DNA of 64,000 bases from Aspidiotus rigidus (GCA_035079385.1 JAVHKY010000034.1:5580001-5644000); one strand, 5' to 3'. Shown: positions 21,655 through 34,425, counted from the stretch's first letter. Notes: a model not told the origin generated them from the sequence alone. A program made the numbers and translations.

Positions 21655-22500
21655 TAGAGTGTGATTTTTTTTTACAGGGTTCTTGGATTACTGCAGGCAT
21701 TAGGCTATCGACTCACTCCGCTCGTTCGCCCCGGTTCTTGAATTCATATGGGCGCAAGGTCGTTCAATTATTATGACGCGTCGGGACATGAAATCTAGAA
21801 TTAATACTAGACTGTAATATGAGCTATCTGAGCAAACGGAGTGAGTGAGCCCCACATATATCAACATTATTGATGTCATAACCATCCATGGTGGTTGCCT
21901 GTGACGTCATCAGCTTGGGCTCCTTTCTCTTCCTTACTGTCTTTTATACTCGAGATCACTCACTCCGCTCGTAAGCGCCGTTATGAATGCTGATAACATC
22001 ACAGGCACTCATCATGGATGGTTATGACGTCAAGAGCTAATGACGACACGTCATCAGCTTGGGCTCTCTCTCTCCCTTACTGTCTACTATTCTCGGGATC
22101 ACTCACTTTGCGTCTCCATTATACTAGACCTAATAGTTATACTGCTTCAGTTTTCCTCATACTAGACCATCAGGTCACGGCTGATGACGTCATAATTGCA
22201 GATTTCAGAATTGTTGTACAACTTCTTAGCTTCCATTATATTGGTCTATACGGTATACTAAACTATATTAAGCTTACTATATTGACCTTTGAAACCAGGC
22301 CTAACCTACAGCAGTATAAAAGACTATACTAAACCACTCTGAAAGACCCACAGTCTCTAACTCTAGGTCGGAGCTAGATAAGCCTAAAATCAGGCACGTA
22401 GAGTTGAAGTTAGAATAAAGATTCGACTTTCGGAAGGGATCACAAGTACGAGACGAGGTGGATTGAAGGCTCGGGGTCGCGACTGATGACGCCACCAGCT
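21655..22500. repeat. Repeat cluster with ctcactccgctcg, ccatccatggtgg and TGACGTCA motifs
   Basis: The motif cactccgctcg appears at 21712 and 21960, and inverted (cggagtgagtgagcccca) at 21838. The segment 'cgtcatcagcttgggctc' followed by 'ttactgtct...tctcgggatcactcac' occurs at 21905 and 22049, a direct duplication about 144 bp apart. An inverted pair (gacatcataaccatccatggtgg-type near 21870-21905; tcatggatggttatgacgtca near 22010-22030) gives a fold-back of about 40 bp arms. TGACGTCA-type sites also occur at 22185. Non-coding. Confidence 0.6.
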
Positions 22501-22639
22501 GATGACATTATAATTTCTTATGAAGGAAGAGAAGGGATACAGGGTACAAGATTATTAGGGGGCGGTGTGAATTCGCAAACTTTGGAATTAGTGGCTAGGA
22601 TTCAGGGAACGTCAGGAAAGATATGAAATATGTCAATAA

Positions 22640-23335
22640 ACATATTTTGCTTCATTTCGAACTTTCCCTCAATGAACCGTTTCACTGTTGAAACTCTTGC
22701 TATGTCGTCTCCATATTGGACCCTCACCCAGCTCACCATCCGTTTAAATGTCACGGAAATCCCCAAATCTTACAACAGCACCTTCACTACCCGCGTATAA
22801 AACCTGATACAAGAATATCCTGATCACACTCTGTCTCACTGATGGCTCAAAAACTAAAAAAAAAAACGGCGTAGGCTTATTCCATGCATGGATCCATCGT
22901 CCCCCCCGCATCTGTAACATAGCCTCCATATTTACTGTCGAATTATTCACCTGTTTTCTCTATTTCTCCCAACTCCCCTTACAAACTCACTTTCTTCACT
23001 ACACTCTCTCACTGACCCCTACACTACCAACCCTCTCACGCTTCAAACTCTTACCTCAAAACACCCACGTCATTTGGATACTCGGCCATATTGACCTACC
23101 CGAACATGATGTGGTAGACCAGGCACTTAAACGAACACCGACTTCGCTGCTACCATTGATTGCACTCTCCTCCCCGTCAAAGACTACAAAAATCTTTACC
23201 ACTTACTCATCTGGAATATCTGGACGGAACTTTGGAAAAGCCAACCTTCAAATAAAAAGACTCCCACCGCCTGGTCAACCTTCTTCAAAAATTCTAAACG
23301 TGAAGACACCGTTATCATGAGATCAAGAACAGAGG
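22640..23335 (+). pseudogene. Non-LTR retrotransposon remnant: RNase H domain
   Basis: Frames read LCLTDGSKTKKKNGVGLFHA (about 22832-22890), then ASIFTVELFTCF (about 22923-22960), then HVIWILGHIDLPEHDVVDQA (about 23068-23130). This is the RNase H order TDGSK, SIFTAEL, WIPGH-x-L-x-HD-x-VD-A. The DG and HD positions are kept, but indels change frame. The gap between the second and third blocks is near normal, so this copy is less rearranged than the one at 9.1 kb. Confidence 0.7.
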
Positions 23336-23339
23336 CCAT

Positions 23340-23660
23340 AATGGAATCACAAAGGTTGTTTTTCTTTCAGCCTCGAGGGAGTCGAGGCTGCGATCATCTT
23401 TAGGAACTCGGAAAAATTTTGACTTTCAACAGGAAACTTGTTTTACAAGTTTTTTATTTTTGAAGAATTTGCCGTTAATGGGGAAACTTTCCACCATTGT
23501 TCTCTCTTTTTCCCGCTTTTTTGGTGTCGCAAGTAAAATTCGCCACATCGAGATATGGAGGGGTAAGAGACGAAGAAATGTTGACTTTCAAACTACATAT
23601 AATATATGACAGGAGGGGGATTTGACCTAGAATAATATGCAAATCGATGGCCGACATATC
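23340..23660. repeat. Dispersed-repeat sequence related to the 'tttcgactttc' family
   Basis: Short pieces (aggaactcggaaaaattttgactttc at 23400; aatgttgactttcaaactacatataatatatgacaggagggggatttg at 23578) are reversed members of the roughly 50-bp 'ccaagtccctctcctatcat' family. No gene. Confidence 0.4.
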
Positions 23661-26600
23661 ATTGGGCTGGCAAAAGATAATTGGTGACTTACTGGTAAGA
23701 GTCTATCTAGAGTCAATTGACAAGAATTGGGAGTATTCGAGTAGATCATTGGGGTTTCAATAAACACGAGTTGATTGAGAACCTCTTGGCAATATCTGAG
23801 TATGAATGTTGAGGAAAGGGAGGGAGAAGTCATCCAGCTATTCACAAGAGAAAACAGACTATAAAAATTCGGACCTTCGAGCGAAATGTGGTATTAAGGG
23901 AACAAGACTTCTTAATTTACGAAGCCGTGGCATTTTATGGAATGAACGATTCAAAGATGAGTCTGAAGACATGAAAAGAGGATTAAATAATTAAATCAAT
24001 AATTGATAAAAGCCTTGACGCCGATCCAGACGCGGATGCCTTTACGAAATTAAATAAAAATGACCCTACGAAGACGGAAAGACATATTTCGCAAATGATA
24101 GATCTACACATATCTGAAATAGAGTTAAGAAAATTTCATTTTCTGATGACGACTTTTTTTTTGTTCATAGTAAAGACATAAAAGAAGTTCGAAAGTATCT
24201 TCGAGACATTGGGGAAAATAACAGGCAGATGTGGGTGTTTTCCTCAAATCGTCAAAAAATTCGTGCAAGCGTTCGATTTAAAAATGCTGTACAAAAATAA
24301 ACTGAATCTGCAACGAAATATCTCGACTCTATTATTGAAGCAATTTAAAAAGTGCTCGATATAGGACAGAAAAATTGCATTATCTAAGATGATCTCGACA
24401 AATAATCGACATCGATATTATTTTGGCAGCACAAATACGATAAAAGTTTATCGTGAGAATAAAAATATACATCTAGTTTAAGTAATTTCTTCAGCATACA
24501 AATTGTGGCGTTGTAATTCTCGTGCAGGAAAGAGTTTCAACACTGTTAAGGTAATAAGAATTTGGTGACATGAAAGTTGAAGAAAAAAATTCGAAAAAAT
24601 GGAAATTTTATACGCAAAATAAAACTTTTTCCTTCAACGGTTGACATGTTAGACCTTCATCAGTGTATTTCTTTTCTCGACTCAATAGGCGGTACTGATA
24701 AAATTTACGCGAACATTTTTTTCACGTCGGAATCCGTGTTAGTCCGAGCGAATACAAGGTTTTTCCTTAAATTTTTTAATTCATCTGATATAAGTATACT
24801 GCGTAAAACACGAAAAAGTGCTCAAAATTAATAGTTTAAAAATTGAATGTCGTCAGTATAGAATCATCGCGATCAAACAATACAATATCTAAACGAGTAG
24901 TCTTAACTATCGTTTGCGTGGTTGTCATGAAGTATTTTGAAGGAATAATTAAGCTTTCGCGGTACGGCCATTTTCTAAACCGCAATTAAAAATCACTCCT
25001 TCAAAACACTCCTACGGCAACTAATTAAACTTTATACAAATTTGATGCAAATATACAATCGTGTAGAAACTAGTCGATGTAAGTACACGGTAGTTTTTGA
25101 GAGAGGAAGACACGAAATTAAATTTTTCTCATTTTTCTTGGAATTAATCTGAATACCTATCCAGTTTGCAAACGTCTTTTTATAACGATTATGGAAAACG
25201 TGAAAATTCTATTCGAGTCATTAGAAGGTTAAGCCAGTTGTTTGAATGTACCAAAGACCTACATCTGAAATTGTTGAATGAATTCTGCCTAGTTGTAGCC
25301 AAATCCTTACTGAATTGCTAACCGTTTAAAAAGGATATGAAGAAGTGAAGTCAGCTGGAGATGAGAGGTAGGCTTCTGAAAATGAAATACAATTTTGAAA
25401 GTTTGGATACTTGGGAACAAGATGGAGGCAACTGCATGTTCAGATGGGTAAACCGATTGAGCATCCAACCAGTACTTAACCATTCGTGGTACAAACACAC
25501 TTGACACGAATTAGAGTTTTCAGACCATAGAACCGACAGTTACTTTCAGGAAATATTATTTTATTCTTTATAGCAAATAATTTGAATTTCAAAACAAATA
25601 CAAGTGGTTTAAGCAGTCTTTAGGAGAGTTATGATTGGATTAAGTCACACTTATTAATGCCACGTATGCTCGGGTACACCACCTTCTCTACAAGATATGT
25701 CTTTCAGTTTGTCCTTCATGGGTGTAGCCACGATTGCTGAAATGTCAGCTCTTACGAATTCGAGTTTTTAGTAATCTAGTTGCAATATTATGAAAACGAA
25801 GTCGTTTTTCTCTCGCAAATTTATTGTCGCGAATATTAAATGTTTTTCTTATTCATATAATCCGGTGCAGAGAACTTTTTCATAGAGATTACCTCATAAA
25901 GTTCTAACAAGTCTTACATGGAAATAGGGGCTCGAACTCAACAACTTTCAACTACAAATCATAAATCTCAGCGAGGTCCATGCGTTACGACTTGAAAGTT
26001 AAATTTAATTAACTCGGTATATTAGTTTACGGGAACTGGATCTTGAGCGATGTTGAATTTTGAGAAAATGGATGTGTCTCTAAATCAAATCTTCCTCGGA
26101 GGGTAACTTCAGCTTCCCTATAGTTCCTGACCTAATTCAAGATTCAAACTATGGTTTCAACATTTGCTAATTGATCTCGTTTAGCCATAACGTAATATCT
26201 CCAATTAAGAGGACTTCATTATCTACCTAATAGGACTGTCTAACATTGTTGGATTGTTTACAAAATAACAACTCTACCAAAACGTTCATTGGCGCGGTGA
26301 CCTGCTATAACCTGTGAACGATTAACTGTTATTAATTGTCGGTCCTTGAGAATACAACGAACTGCTTACACCTGCACCTGCAAATTTATAAAATTTACGA
26401 AAATTGCACATTCACATTTTTGTACCGTTTGAAAGCGAATAATAATTGACAAAACGAGATAGCGCGCCATAAACACGTTCGATTCCCTACTGTGTGTTTG
26501 ATTTTAACGACTTCGAGAGAAAGAAAGGTGGGCGAAATGAATGATTACAGAATTTTCAGTCGTAAACCATGAATAATAATCGTTTTTGCTGAAGTTTTTA

Positions 26601-27580
26601 TTCTCTATTTGTACATCTTTTCACTGACTTTCTCATATCGACGAGAACGTTTCAGTTGTTTTACGAATTCATAATCACGAAGATGAAAAGGAGGATAAAA
26701 CTACCATCGCGTAATTAATCGCAAACGCGAAAACTTTCGGGAAATCGTAAAATATCGAAGTTTCATCGTGTCATAAAGTACAGATGAACTTTGTATTATA
26801 AAATAGTCAGCAGTATTTTTCTGCTTACCACTAATGCTCATAATATTTTTCTGCGTATCAGAGAATATCATCTTCACCAAATTTCCGAGTGACGTATCCC
26901 CGTTTATCGACGAAATTCTTTTTCGGAAGCAGTAAAAAGGGAGAACAAGATAGAAGTCATCAAAATAAAATATCGTACATAATTTTTCCCATAAAGTACA
27001 GCGCGACTCTAGTTCCAAAATCTTGTATGTACGTCCTTTTTTTTATCAATTTTGGGTTTTTTGCATTTTCTTATTTCCTACACTATTCTGAATCAGTTGA
27101 GACTGGTGCAACAAATTTTTGGTCTTTTGGACTTACGAGGTTTTGGAACTAGCGTCGCGACAGGCCCATAGTAAATTGCCAGCCTGTCCTTCCTGATGCG
27201 AACCTGATTAAGAATTTATCGATGACTTTTGAAATGAGTAGAGGGGGAGGAGGAGGAGGGAGTGGAGCAAAATTTAAATTCGGGTAGGGGGTGCTATAAG
27301 AACTCGAGAGAATTTAAACCATCGAACTTCTATAGGGAGGAGACTTCGTGGAGAGCAGGGACAGGAAAATTTTCAGCTGAACCACCTAGAGGAGATACTG
27401 AGAAATACTTTAAGATCGAATCTTGACATCATCAGGATACTTGTAAGGAAAAAACTCACTTCCTATAGAGAGATAGGGAATACATATACAGAGAAACTGT
27501 TTATTGTCCTTCTTGGTGTCGTATTTTTTCAGGGAGCCTGAACCGAGAAGATATTCGCACATGGGAAGCCGGGAAGGAAA
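23661..27580. other. Intergenic, no gene seen
   Basis: About 3.9 kb of AT-rich sequence without domain-like coding regions or clear repeat copies. The largest frames (25307-25507 minus, 26701-27018 minus, 26889-27152 plus) are not recognisable. A purine stretch (27235-27270) is notable only for composition. Confidence 0.45.
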
Positions 27581-28060
27581 AGGTTTTATTTTTTTAATTT
27601 TATTTTTACGAGCACTAGAGCTGCACGAGGGCTATTGGCTCGGCGTTACAAAAGTTATGAATATTATAAATAACACATAAGAAAGGGAGGTTTTAAGGAA
27701 GTTGGTAGCGTAACGAAAAGTGAGGAAGGATAAGAGGATGGAATATAATGTCGAGTGTAACTGCTTCAGGTAATGGTGTGTAAAAGTTTACAATGTGTGT
27801 ATGTAGAAGGTTGTAGAGGTATAGTCGATGTATGTGTTCAGATGTGAGCGTAAAAGTCAGTTTGTCTTAGGTAATGTAGGGTATTCGAAATGATGTCCTG
27901 GTTGTTTTTGAGTGCTTGGGTGAGTGAAGAGGGGGTATCCGAAGAAGAGCGAAGGGGTAAAAGTCTGGGGCATGAAAAAAAGTGTTCCACTGTTAATTTG
28001 TCTTTTTGACAGTGGGGACATGAGGGAGGGGTTAGGATGTAGGGATTCGACCGCACTTTA
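27580..28060 (-). pseudogene. Non-LTR retrotransposon 3' end: Cys-His tail and 3' UTR
   Basis: The minus frame 28056-27838 reads PPSCPHCQKDKLTVEHFFSC followed by PRL. This C-x2-C-x(7)-H-x(4)-C knuckle is typical of the extreme C-terminus of Jockey-type LINEs. It is followed on the same strand by a 3' UTR that ends in aaaaataaaattaaaaaaataaaa near 27580-27610, the A-rich tail expected of a target-primed insertion. The 5' part is missing, as is usual for truncated LINE copies. Confidence 0.7.
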
Positions 28061-28925
28061 GGTGAAAACTATTGACCTAAATTCAAAAATATTTACAATA
28101 AGCTGCTACGTCATCGAAGCATTACGTCACCAATGACTTTGGTATAGGTAATTCAATAATCGAGTACGAGAATTACGGGATGCAATCTATTGGGCACAGA
28201 CTAATTGGGCGCAGCATACATGTAGGCGCCAATATATTGTCAATTATTATGAATTAAGGGTGAATTAAAATTACGGTGGATACTTGAGAAATCAAGAAGA
28301 CGAGAGTTTCCCTTCTATATATTTATTGCCTCAAACCTGTGCAAGTCAACTTCCAGTTTCAGCGGGAAACCTGGTATCTACTTATCCAAGCTCAAACGTC
28401 TCTGATTTTCAGGTTGACTGCAAATCATGGATAGTGACCAACGTTACAGTAGAAATAAGGGTCAGATTTTTCATGTCATTGATACAGAACTCGAAAGGAT
28501 TAATTTTTGGATTTGCAATATTGTAAAGTATCTTGATTTCAATTCAGACTACAGAGAGTGAATTTTGAGATTGAAACCGAATAGTTTGATCCAATAATGA
28601 AGAAGAGTACGACAGAAGTGAAGAGGAGGAAAAAATAGTTTAAATAAGCAAAGAAAATTTCGAATTGCTGAGAGCGGAAAATATTCTGACGGCGGTAATC
28701 GAATAAAATTATAAAATTGAACTTGTGCTTTGCATTCATTTTCAACTGATATCACGCCCAATTCCCCCTTGTCTAATTGTCCCTGGGTCCAATGGACTGA
28801 GCGCCCAGTTGTTCTTTTTGCCCTTGGCGTCTAAATATCCACCCCCAATTGATAGCAAGCCAAAATTATAAGCGGGAGAAGAGACTGAAATCAGAAAGTG
28901 ACGTCGTAACAGAGTGGTATTTAAC
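28061..28925. other. Intergenic; possible MITE ends, no gene
   Basis: The words 'attgggcgcagcatac...ggcgcc' (28200-28235) and 'gactgagcgcccagttg...cttggcgtc' (28795-28830) look like partially inverted ends about 600 bp apart. The intervening frames (28284-28526 plus; 28539-28761 minus) carry no domain. The pairing is imperfect and the call is tentative. Confidence 0.25.
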
Positions 28926-29104
28926 CAGGCGAGGATCCACGGAGGGGGGAATGGGGGAAATCCCCCCCCCTAAAACCCCTAAAAAAACCAAAGAACAACA
29001 AAAAATCTGCAGTATCGAAGAAGATGTAAAAAAAAAAAAAAAAGTCCTTCAAACTGTTTTTGGATCATTTCCCCTTCCAAAATGATCGTCTGGACCCACG
29101 CCCG
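28926..29104. mobile_element. MITE family with caggcgcggatyca ends, copy 2
   Basis: Copy of the element at 16837-17012 in the opposite orientation (left end caggcgaggatccacgg, right end gatcgtctggacccacgcccg). Flanking tttaac/tttagc fits a 6-bp target duplication with one difference. A-rich interior, non-coding. The short open frame running through it is not a gene. Confidence 0.75.
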
Positions 29105-29319
29105 TTTAGCCTAAATCTGGTACGGGAAAGACCTACGAAAATCAGGTCGTGACTTCGGGAAAATTTACGTGCTTGAGTATTAGCTTTGGCTTCATCAGCG
29201 GGGTTCAGAAAATTACGGATTATGGAGGAGGAAAAGGGACAAAAATACCATGTGAGGCAGTATAGAGAAAGGAGATTTTCAAAAATCTCAACTGGAAACA
29301 GAGAAAGAGTCGATTATGG

Positions 29320-29770
29320 ATCCCGAAGAACAATTTTGACTCCGAAACGACGTCGATCTGACGTCAAAGAGTCAATATTGACGTCACATTTGATTCGATT
29401 TAGTTCCGCCCAACGTCAACTGGAAATCGATCCAAAATTACTAGAAGTCGACTGGAAATCAGATGATTGTTTTTTTCGCGACCATTTTTGATATCAAAAT
29501 TCAGTCGACCTCTGGTATCAAATTAATGTTGACCTGAAATCGACGTCGATCTCATGTCGATAAAAATTTAGAAATAATCGACGTGACAGATGAGTCAAGA
29601 TATATCAACCTAATATTGACGTCGACGTGAGATCGATTTCAGCAATATATCGACGCAATTTTGACCACAACTCGCGAAGAAGTAAGTTATCAGTTGGGTC
29701 AACGCTGGGAGTCAACTGCAAATGACGTCAAATCGACCGTCGACGTGGTTCATCGATGAGAGGAAAGTTA
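29320..29770. repeat. Region dense in GACGTC, GTCGAC and ATCGA words
   Basis: About 400 bp contain many variants of tgacgtc, cgacgtcgat, gtcgacgt and aatcgac (for example attgacgtcgacgtgagatcgat at 29617, gaaatcgacgtcgatctcatgtcg at 29536 and gaccgtcgacg at 29735). They occur in both orientations at irregular spacing, so the strand can form many short hairpins. It resembles the sub-terminal repeat zone of a DNA transposon, though no ends or transposase are identified. Confidence 0.55.
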
Positions 29771-30089
29771 CCCGGGAGGTACTTGGAAAAAAAAAAGAAA
29801 GAATTTATTCAATTCGAAGCAGCAGAGATTGCGGAACAAAAGACGCAATACCGTCAATTTTTCTTTTTACCTTGCCACTCGAAAAAATTTCAATTTCACG
29901 GGTGAAGGGGGATTGGACAAATTTTATTTTCTATAGTTTTTTGCGCACCGTGGTCCATACGCCAAAATGCTGTTAATGGTTCGGTAGGCTTTTAAGCGCC
30001 TCGAGGAGTGCATTTGATTAGATTGAAGATTGAAAAACTCAAGAGTCTGTAGAAAATTAAAAGAAGTACTTCACATAATTATTATACAG

Positions 30090-30790
30090 AATTTGGCAAT
30101 ATCGGAACGGAGGAGGAGAGAGATGGAGAGAGGCAAAGAGAGAAACTGATAGATAGTTCGAGACAGAGACAGGAGTGACCAAAAACAAGGAAGAGAAAAA
30201 ACCTCGACGTACAGTGAGAAAAAGAGAGAGTCAAACCCGTGATTTTTGCGGCGAGCGACGAGAGATGGCTGGTTTGGAGGCGCTGAAGCCGCTGTTTCAA
30301 CGACTAGCAGCGAGGAAAGGATCTGGAGACCCCGAGTCGGACGGAGCAGCGCGGAGTATCCGCGGAAAATAACGAAGCAGGAACGGTCTACCACCCGCGG
30401 TGAACGACGGGGAAAACGTAGGATTGTATTGAAAAGAAATACGGCCAAACCCGTGGCTCCCGCGGCGATAAGCGAGAAAGGGATGTGGTGGAGACTCTAT
30501 ATCCGAGGGCGAGCAATGGAGAAGAGATGAAGATAACAGATAAGAAAATGGCGAGAGGCCTATAAAAAGTCGGAGAAGTTGCTAAAGCCGAGAGGATGGT
30601 TACGCCTGCGGTTTCCACGGAGGATGGCCGAGAAGATACGAGAAGACGAAGTAAGAGACGATACGGCAAAGAGAAGCTAACCATAATGTCAGGAACTGCT
30701 TCAAGAGAACTGATTCGAAGATGAGACGTACAGGAAGAGCCAGAAAAAAGATAGTAGTAAGCTGAACTTGGAGCCAGGTTCTTCGGAAAG
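30090..30790 (+). other. Purine-rich, GC-elevated island
   Basis: The plus strand is strongly biased to A and G (gagagagatggagagaggcaaagagagaaac and similar) and GC content is clearly above its surroundings, over about 700 bp with sharp edges. Two overlapping frames (30175-30372, 65 codons; 30246-30530, 94 codons) are rich in Arg, Lys and Glu, as expected from composition alone. No domain is recognised. It could be the 5' UTR of an element, an exon of an unrecognised gene, or a foreign insertion. Confidence 0.35.
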
Positions 30791-31189
30791 AGTGATTTTC
30801 TGACGTCTCCGAGGTGGGGGGCGCTTTTTAAGGAGGAATTTTCAGACGGTGGTGGGAGATGAGACTACGATTGGGGCTATAGTCCACGCATAGCTTGTGT
30901 TCTTTTCGCGTCGTAACGAATATATTTTTTGAAGTCATGAGTACAACAAGTTACATACATGAAAAAAGCACTTGGAAAAATCGAGATCGTCGAGCTAGAT
31001 ATAATTATCAAGAAGAAGATATAAAAACTACGTCTCCCCCCCCCCTTCACCCTTCCCAATTACGTATCTCGAAAAACAAATTTTTTTTCAAGTCCCTGGA
31101 CTAAGTCAGAAGATTCCCGTGAATTTTCTCGAATGACATTTTTCACACGTTTCATGTCTTTACTCTGCCCTGACCCCTAATTTGAAAAT

Positions 31190-31465
31190 TTGCAAGCGCC
31201 CCTCCCCCTTCATCCCTCGTTACACGGTGGGTGATCCAAAAATCTGCGAGTTCATACCGGCCAGTTTATATACTAGCTTTACACTAGCTTTATACTAGGA
31301 TTTTACTAATCTTGAACTACACTTATAATGGACGAAGAAGTCCCCCCCCCCCCTTCGACCTTCACCCCAGTTACTCGGTGGGCGATTCAAAATCTGCGAG
31401 TTCACAACAGCCAGTTTATATACTAGCTTCATAATAGCTTTATATCAGCTTTATGGAGATGACTG
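31190..31465. repeat. Direct duplication, unit about 155 bp
   Basis: The phrase 'cggtgggtgatccaaaaatctgcgagttca' near 31225 and 'cggtgggcgattcaaaatctgcgagttca' near 31376, each followed by 'ccagtttatatactagctt' and stepwise 'tactagcttta' echoes. Each copy is preceded by a run of C. Two tandem units, diverged by a few bases. Confidence 0.65.
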
Positions 31466-34425
31466 AATGGAAAAGGTGTGTGACGTCATCCGGAGGACTT
31501 CGGAAAATGTCGGCTCAAAAGCAGAGGAGAGGATGAGGAGAGTATGACATCGCGAAAGCGTGACGTTTTCGGGAGCATCCGTGCAAATAATACTTCATAG
31601 ATGTAGAAGCATCAGTAGCGAAAGTGGAAGAGTTTTGGATAAAGGATCTCTCCCTCCCGGGAAAAAACCCATCAAACTCTTTTACATAGAAAAATTTGAG
31701 TTCCTTCACTAAAATTCTCTCCTAGAACCGCCCCTGAAGCATAAAGCAATCAGGAGATCCCATTTTAATACGACAGGCAATAAAGTCAGAAACCAGTAGC
31801 TATACGAATTTGCGGGTTCTTCAATTCATGAAGCGGCAAAAGTATCAAGTTTTGATCCTAATACAAGCGATCGGAGAAAATATCGTTTTTTGGAAGGCAA
31901 TTCATCGCCTTACTTCAAGTTTTCTGTTGGTGTTGTGGTAGAAAAAATATTTGGCAAATTGATATTTCATCATTCCTCCGCATAGAATTATTCTGATTCC
32001 AGTATCTGCGTGCAATAAGACTTCAATAGTCAGAAAAGAAGATCACATTTTTGATGAAAGGTCATCAAAACAAACGTCTGGAAGACCGAGCCTGATCCCC
32101 AATTTCGCAGATAAGTCGCTGAGCTCACCGCCATGTACCGCAAAAGAAACAAGAACGTAGAAACAGCAGCCAAGCGAGATCCATGCATCAAGACAAGCTT
32201 ACAATAGGAACACAGCCAAACAAGACTTAAGATTCGGAGTAGGTATTTGTATACAACCCATTGCTTTCTACCCCACACAAATTTCTAGCCAAAGTTTGAG
32301 AATATGCAATCACCGAAAGTTCATCTTCTGCAATGTAGGAAACTTGAGTTCAATCATTAGCCCGGTTGTAGATCCGGTAGTGTCCTCCTACTCGTACGTA
32401 ACGCGCGAATCCTCTCTCAAGTAACTTTCCCTTTCACACAGCCATCAAATTACGCGCATAACTCGAATTCTTGGCAAGATGACGCACAGCTGACTTGAGA
32501 ACTCCATTTCAGATTTATTATCTTTGCCACAGATTTGATCACGAGAATGTATCGAAGACCTCGTGTGAGGTCTACAATATCGGAAAATAAGTATGTAGTT
32601 CGATTTCATGAAATCTAACGGTGCGGTGTCGCGTATTCATGCTACAGGTCGATCGGGTGGGAGCGATGACGGTAGCGGTGCAGGCTTGTTTAGGAGGAAA
32701 AAGCATTCCATATCCACATGTTGCGGACAGGCAAATATAGAACAGCACGCTCTACTGTCGTTGTTGTCTCGCGAGTCTCGCGAACGTGATCCTCACACGC
32801 TGTTTCATCGGTTTCGGTTGATCTTGAAGAAGAAAAAAACCGTACATGATCGACACTTCCACATCACACTTGTGATAATACAGCAACAATATAGGACGAA
32901 TCAACATTCGACTTTGCGTACCCCTATCCGATTGCTGCGAGTTCTCATAACGATGAGGAATCGTCATTGAGAATAATTTAACACGTACGCGAAGCCACAA
33001 TTTTCGTTCATGGCATATGTATGATATTCATCTGCAACACTGCATAGGTATAGGAAACCATAATTTTTTTTTAAAGGCCTCACACACGAACATAATAATT
33101 CATCTTACCTCGGTGAGCGATTATTGCAGATTGCCGAGATGATAAGCGATCGAACACGATTACACGAAGACGATCGAGCTAATTATTATTTTCTGATCGA
33201 ACCGATGAGAATGGACGACGACGTTGTGATCGGCACGCGGTATCATATCAGAAAGCGGAAGAGACTAAAGCCCGTCGAATATTCAGCGATAATTGCCGTC
33301 GTATACACGACAAGAATATAATATTTTTGTTTACGAAAAACGTACCTATAGGTTGCGAGCTTAACCCGTGAACTGCGAAGCGCGAGCCGACAAGAACACC
33401 TATAGATAGTCTCGATTGTACAGACAGTCGTATGTATCGCAAGAGAAGTTAGTTACAATGTACAAAAAAAGTTTTACAAACTGCGCAAGCGTGCTCGAGA
33501 AAATACTACAACAACTTTAGCGAATGTTGTTCGCCGAATTCGAATAGCAAAATAATACCGAAAGCGAAATACTCTCGTGTAGAGACTCCATGTTCAGTCG
33601 GTTACCGTTCCGTTTACTGGTGTAGACGCTAGACGAGCCGCGCGAGCGTCGTGGAGGCGAACGCTCGCGTCTCCCGAGAACTCACGTGCTCGGATTATAA
33701 ATTCATGAAAGTAATCTAGAACGTATTACTCGTACACAAACCGCGCTATGCTACCTTGGGTATATAAGCTTATTACAGAATGGACAAACACGTAGGTACC
33801 TACTCAAAATATTGCGCATAAGAAAATTACTGGTGAACCGCTTCTGGTGCGGATTGCGAGGTTAAAAATCGACAAAAAAGATAAGGAACTTTATGGTACA
33901 TTGTACCTAGTATTCGAATAAATCGCACGTAGGCCTATACTGTGAATATTTGAATAGAAATAACTATTAATGATAGCCTAGGTGTGAAATTTGGTATCTA
34001 TACGGAGCAATAATACCGAGGAAACTTTTAAAGAATAGGAAACGCTCGAACTTTGTCTTGAAGTGGAGGTATGGATTGAATTTTCAAGACGTTAGCTCCT
34101 GTTGTAAAATAGGAGTGAGCAATACCATCCCCCTCGAGGTCGATTTTCCTGAATACAAGTGTGTCAAGTGACCTTGAGAATGGCTCTAAATTTTAAGTTG
34201 AAAGTTCGTCTTATTAGGTACCGATTTTGTGATAAAAACAGATAAAAAAATTCTCACCTCACAAGTTTGCTGTTCGCGATGATCCTTTCATGAACTTTGT
34301 AGCGAGTAAGGAATTCGTTTCATGATGAATATTTTTCAAATTCGATATAGGATCTTAGACCATAAGTACAAGAGGTTGACTGTGCATCGGCCATGAAAGC
34401 GTGTACATAAGCTTTGAACGGAGGA
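31466..34425. other. Intergenic, no gene recognised; CpG-rich stretch at 32.6-33.7 kb
   Basis: No coding domain found. From about 32600 to 33720 CpG words are frequent (cgatcgaacacgattacacgaagacgatcg; gacgagccgcgcgagcgtcgtggaggcgaacgctcgcgtc). The rest is AT-rich. The frame 32608-32970 (120 codons, plus) has no recognisable domain but lies in the CpG-rich part, so an unrecognised first exon cannot be excluded. Confidence 0.35.
33585..33670 (+). promoter_or_regulatory. Possible TATA-less core promoter with GC-rich inverted repeat
   Basis: TCAGTC at 33594-33599 matches the insect initiator (TCAGTY). AGACG lies about 29-33 bases downstream of its A, one base off the ideal downstream promoter element position. 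Just after it, gcgagcgt (33647-33654) and acgctcgc (33661-33668) form an inverted GC-rich repeat. No gene recognised downstream can be linked to it. Prediction only. Confidence 0.2.

Noticed and set aside
26470..26500. gttcgattcc resembling a tRNA B box
   Set aside because: No matching A box, anticodon arm or acceptor stem could be folded around it. No tRNA or rRNA gene was found anywhere in the window.
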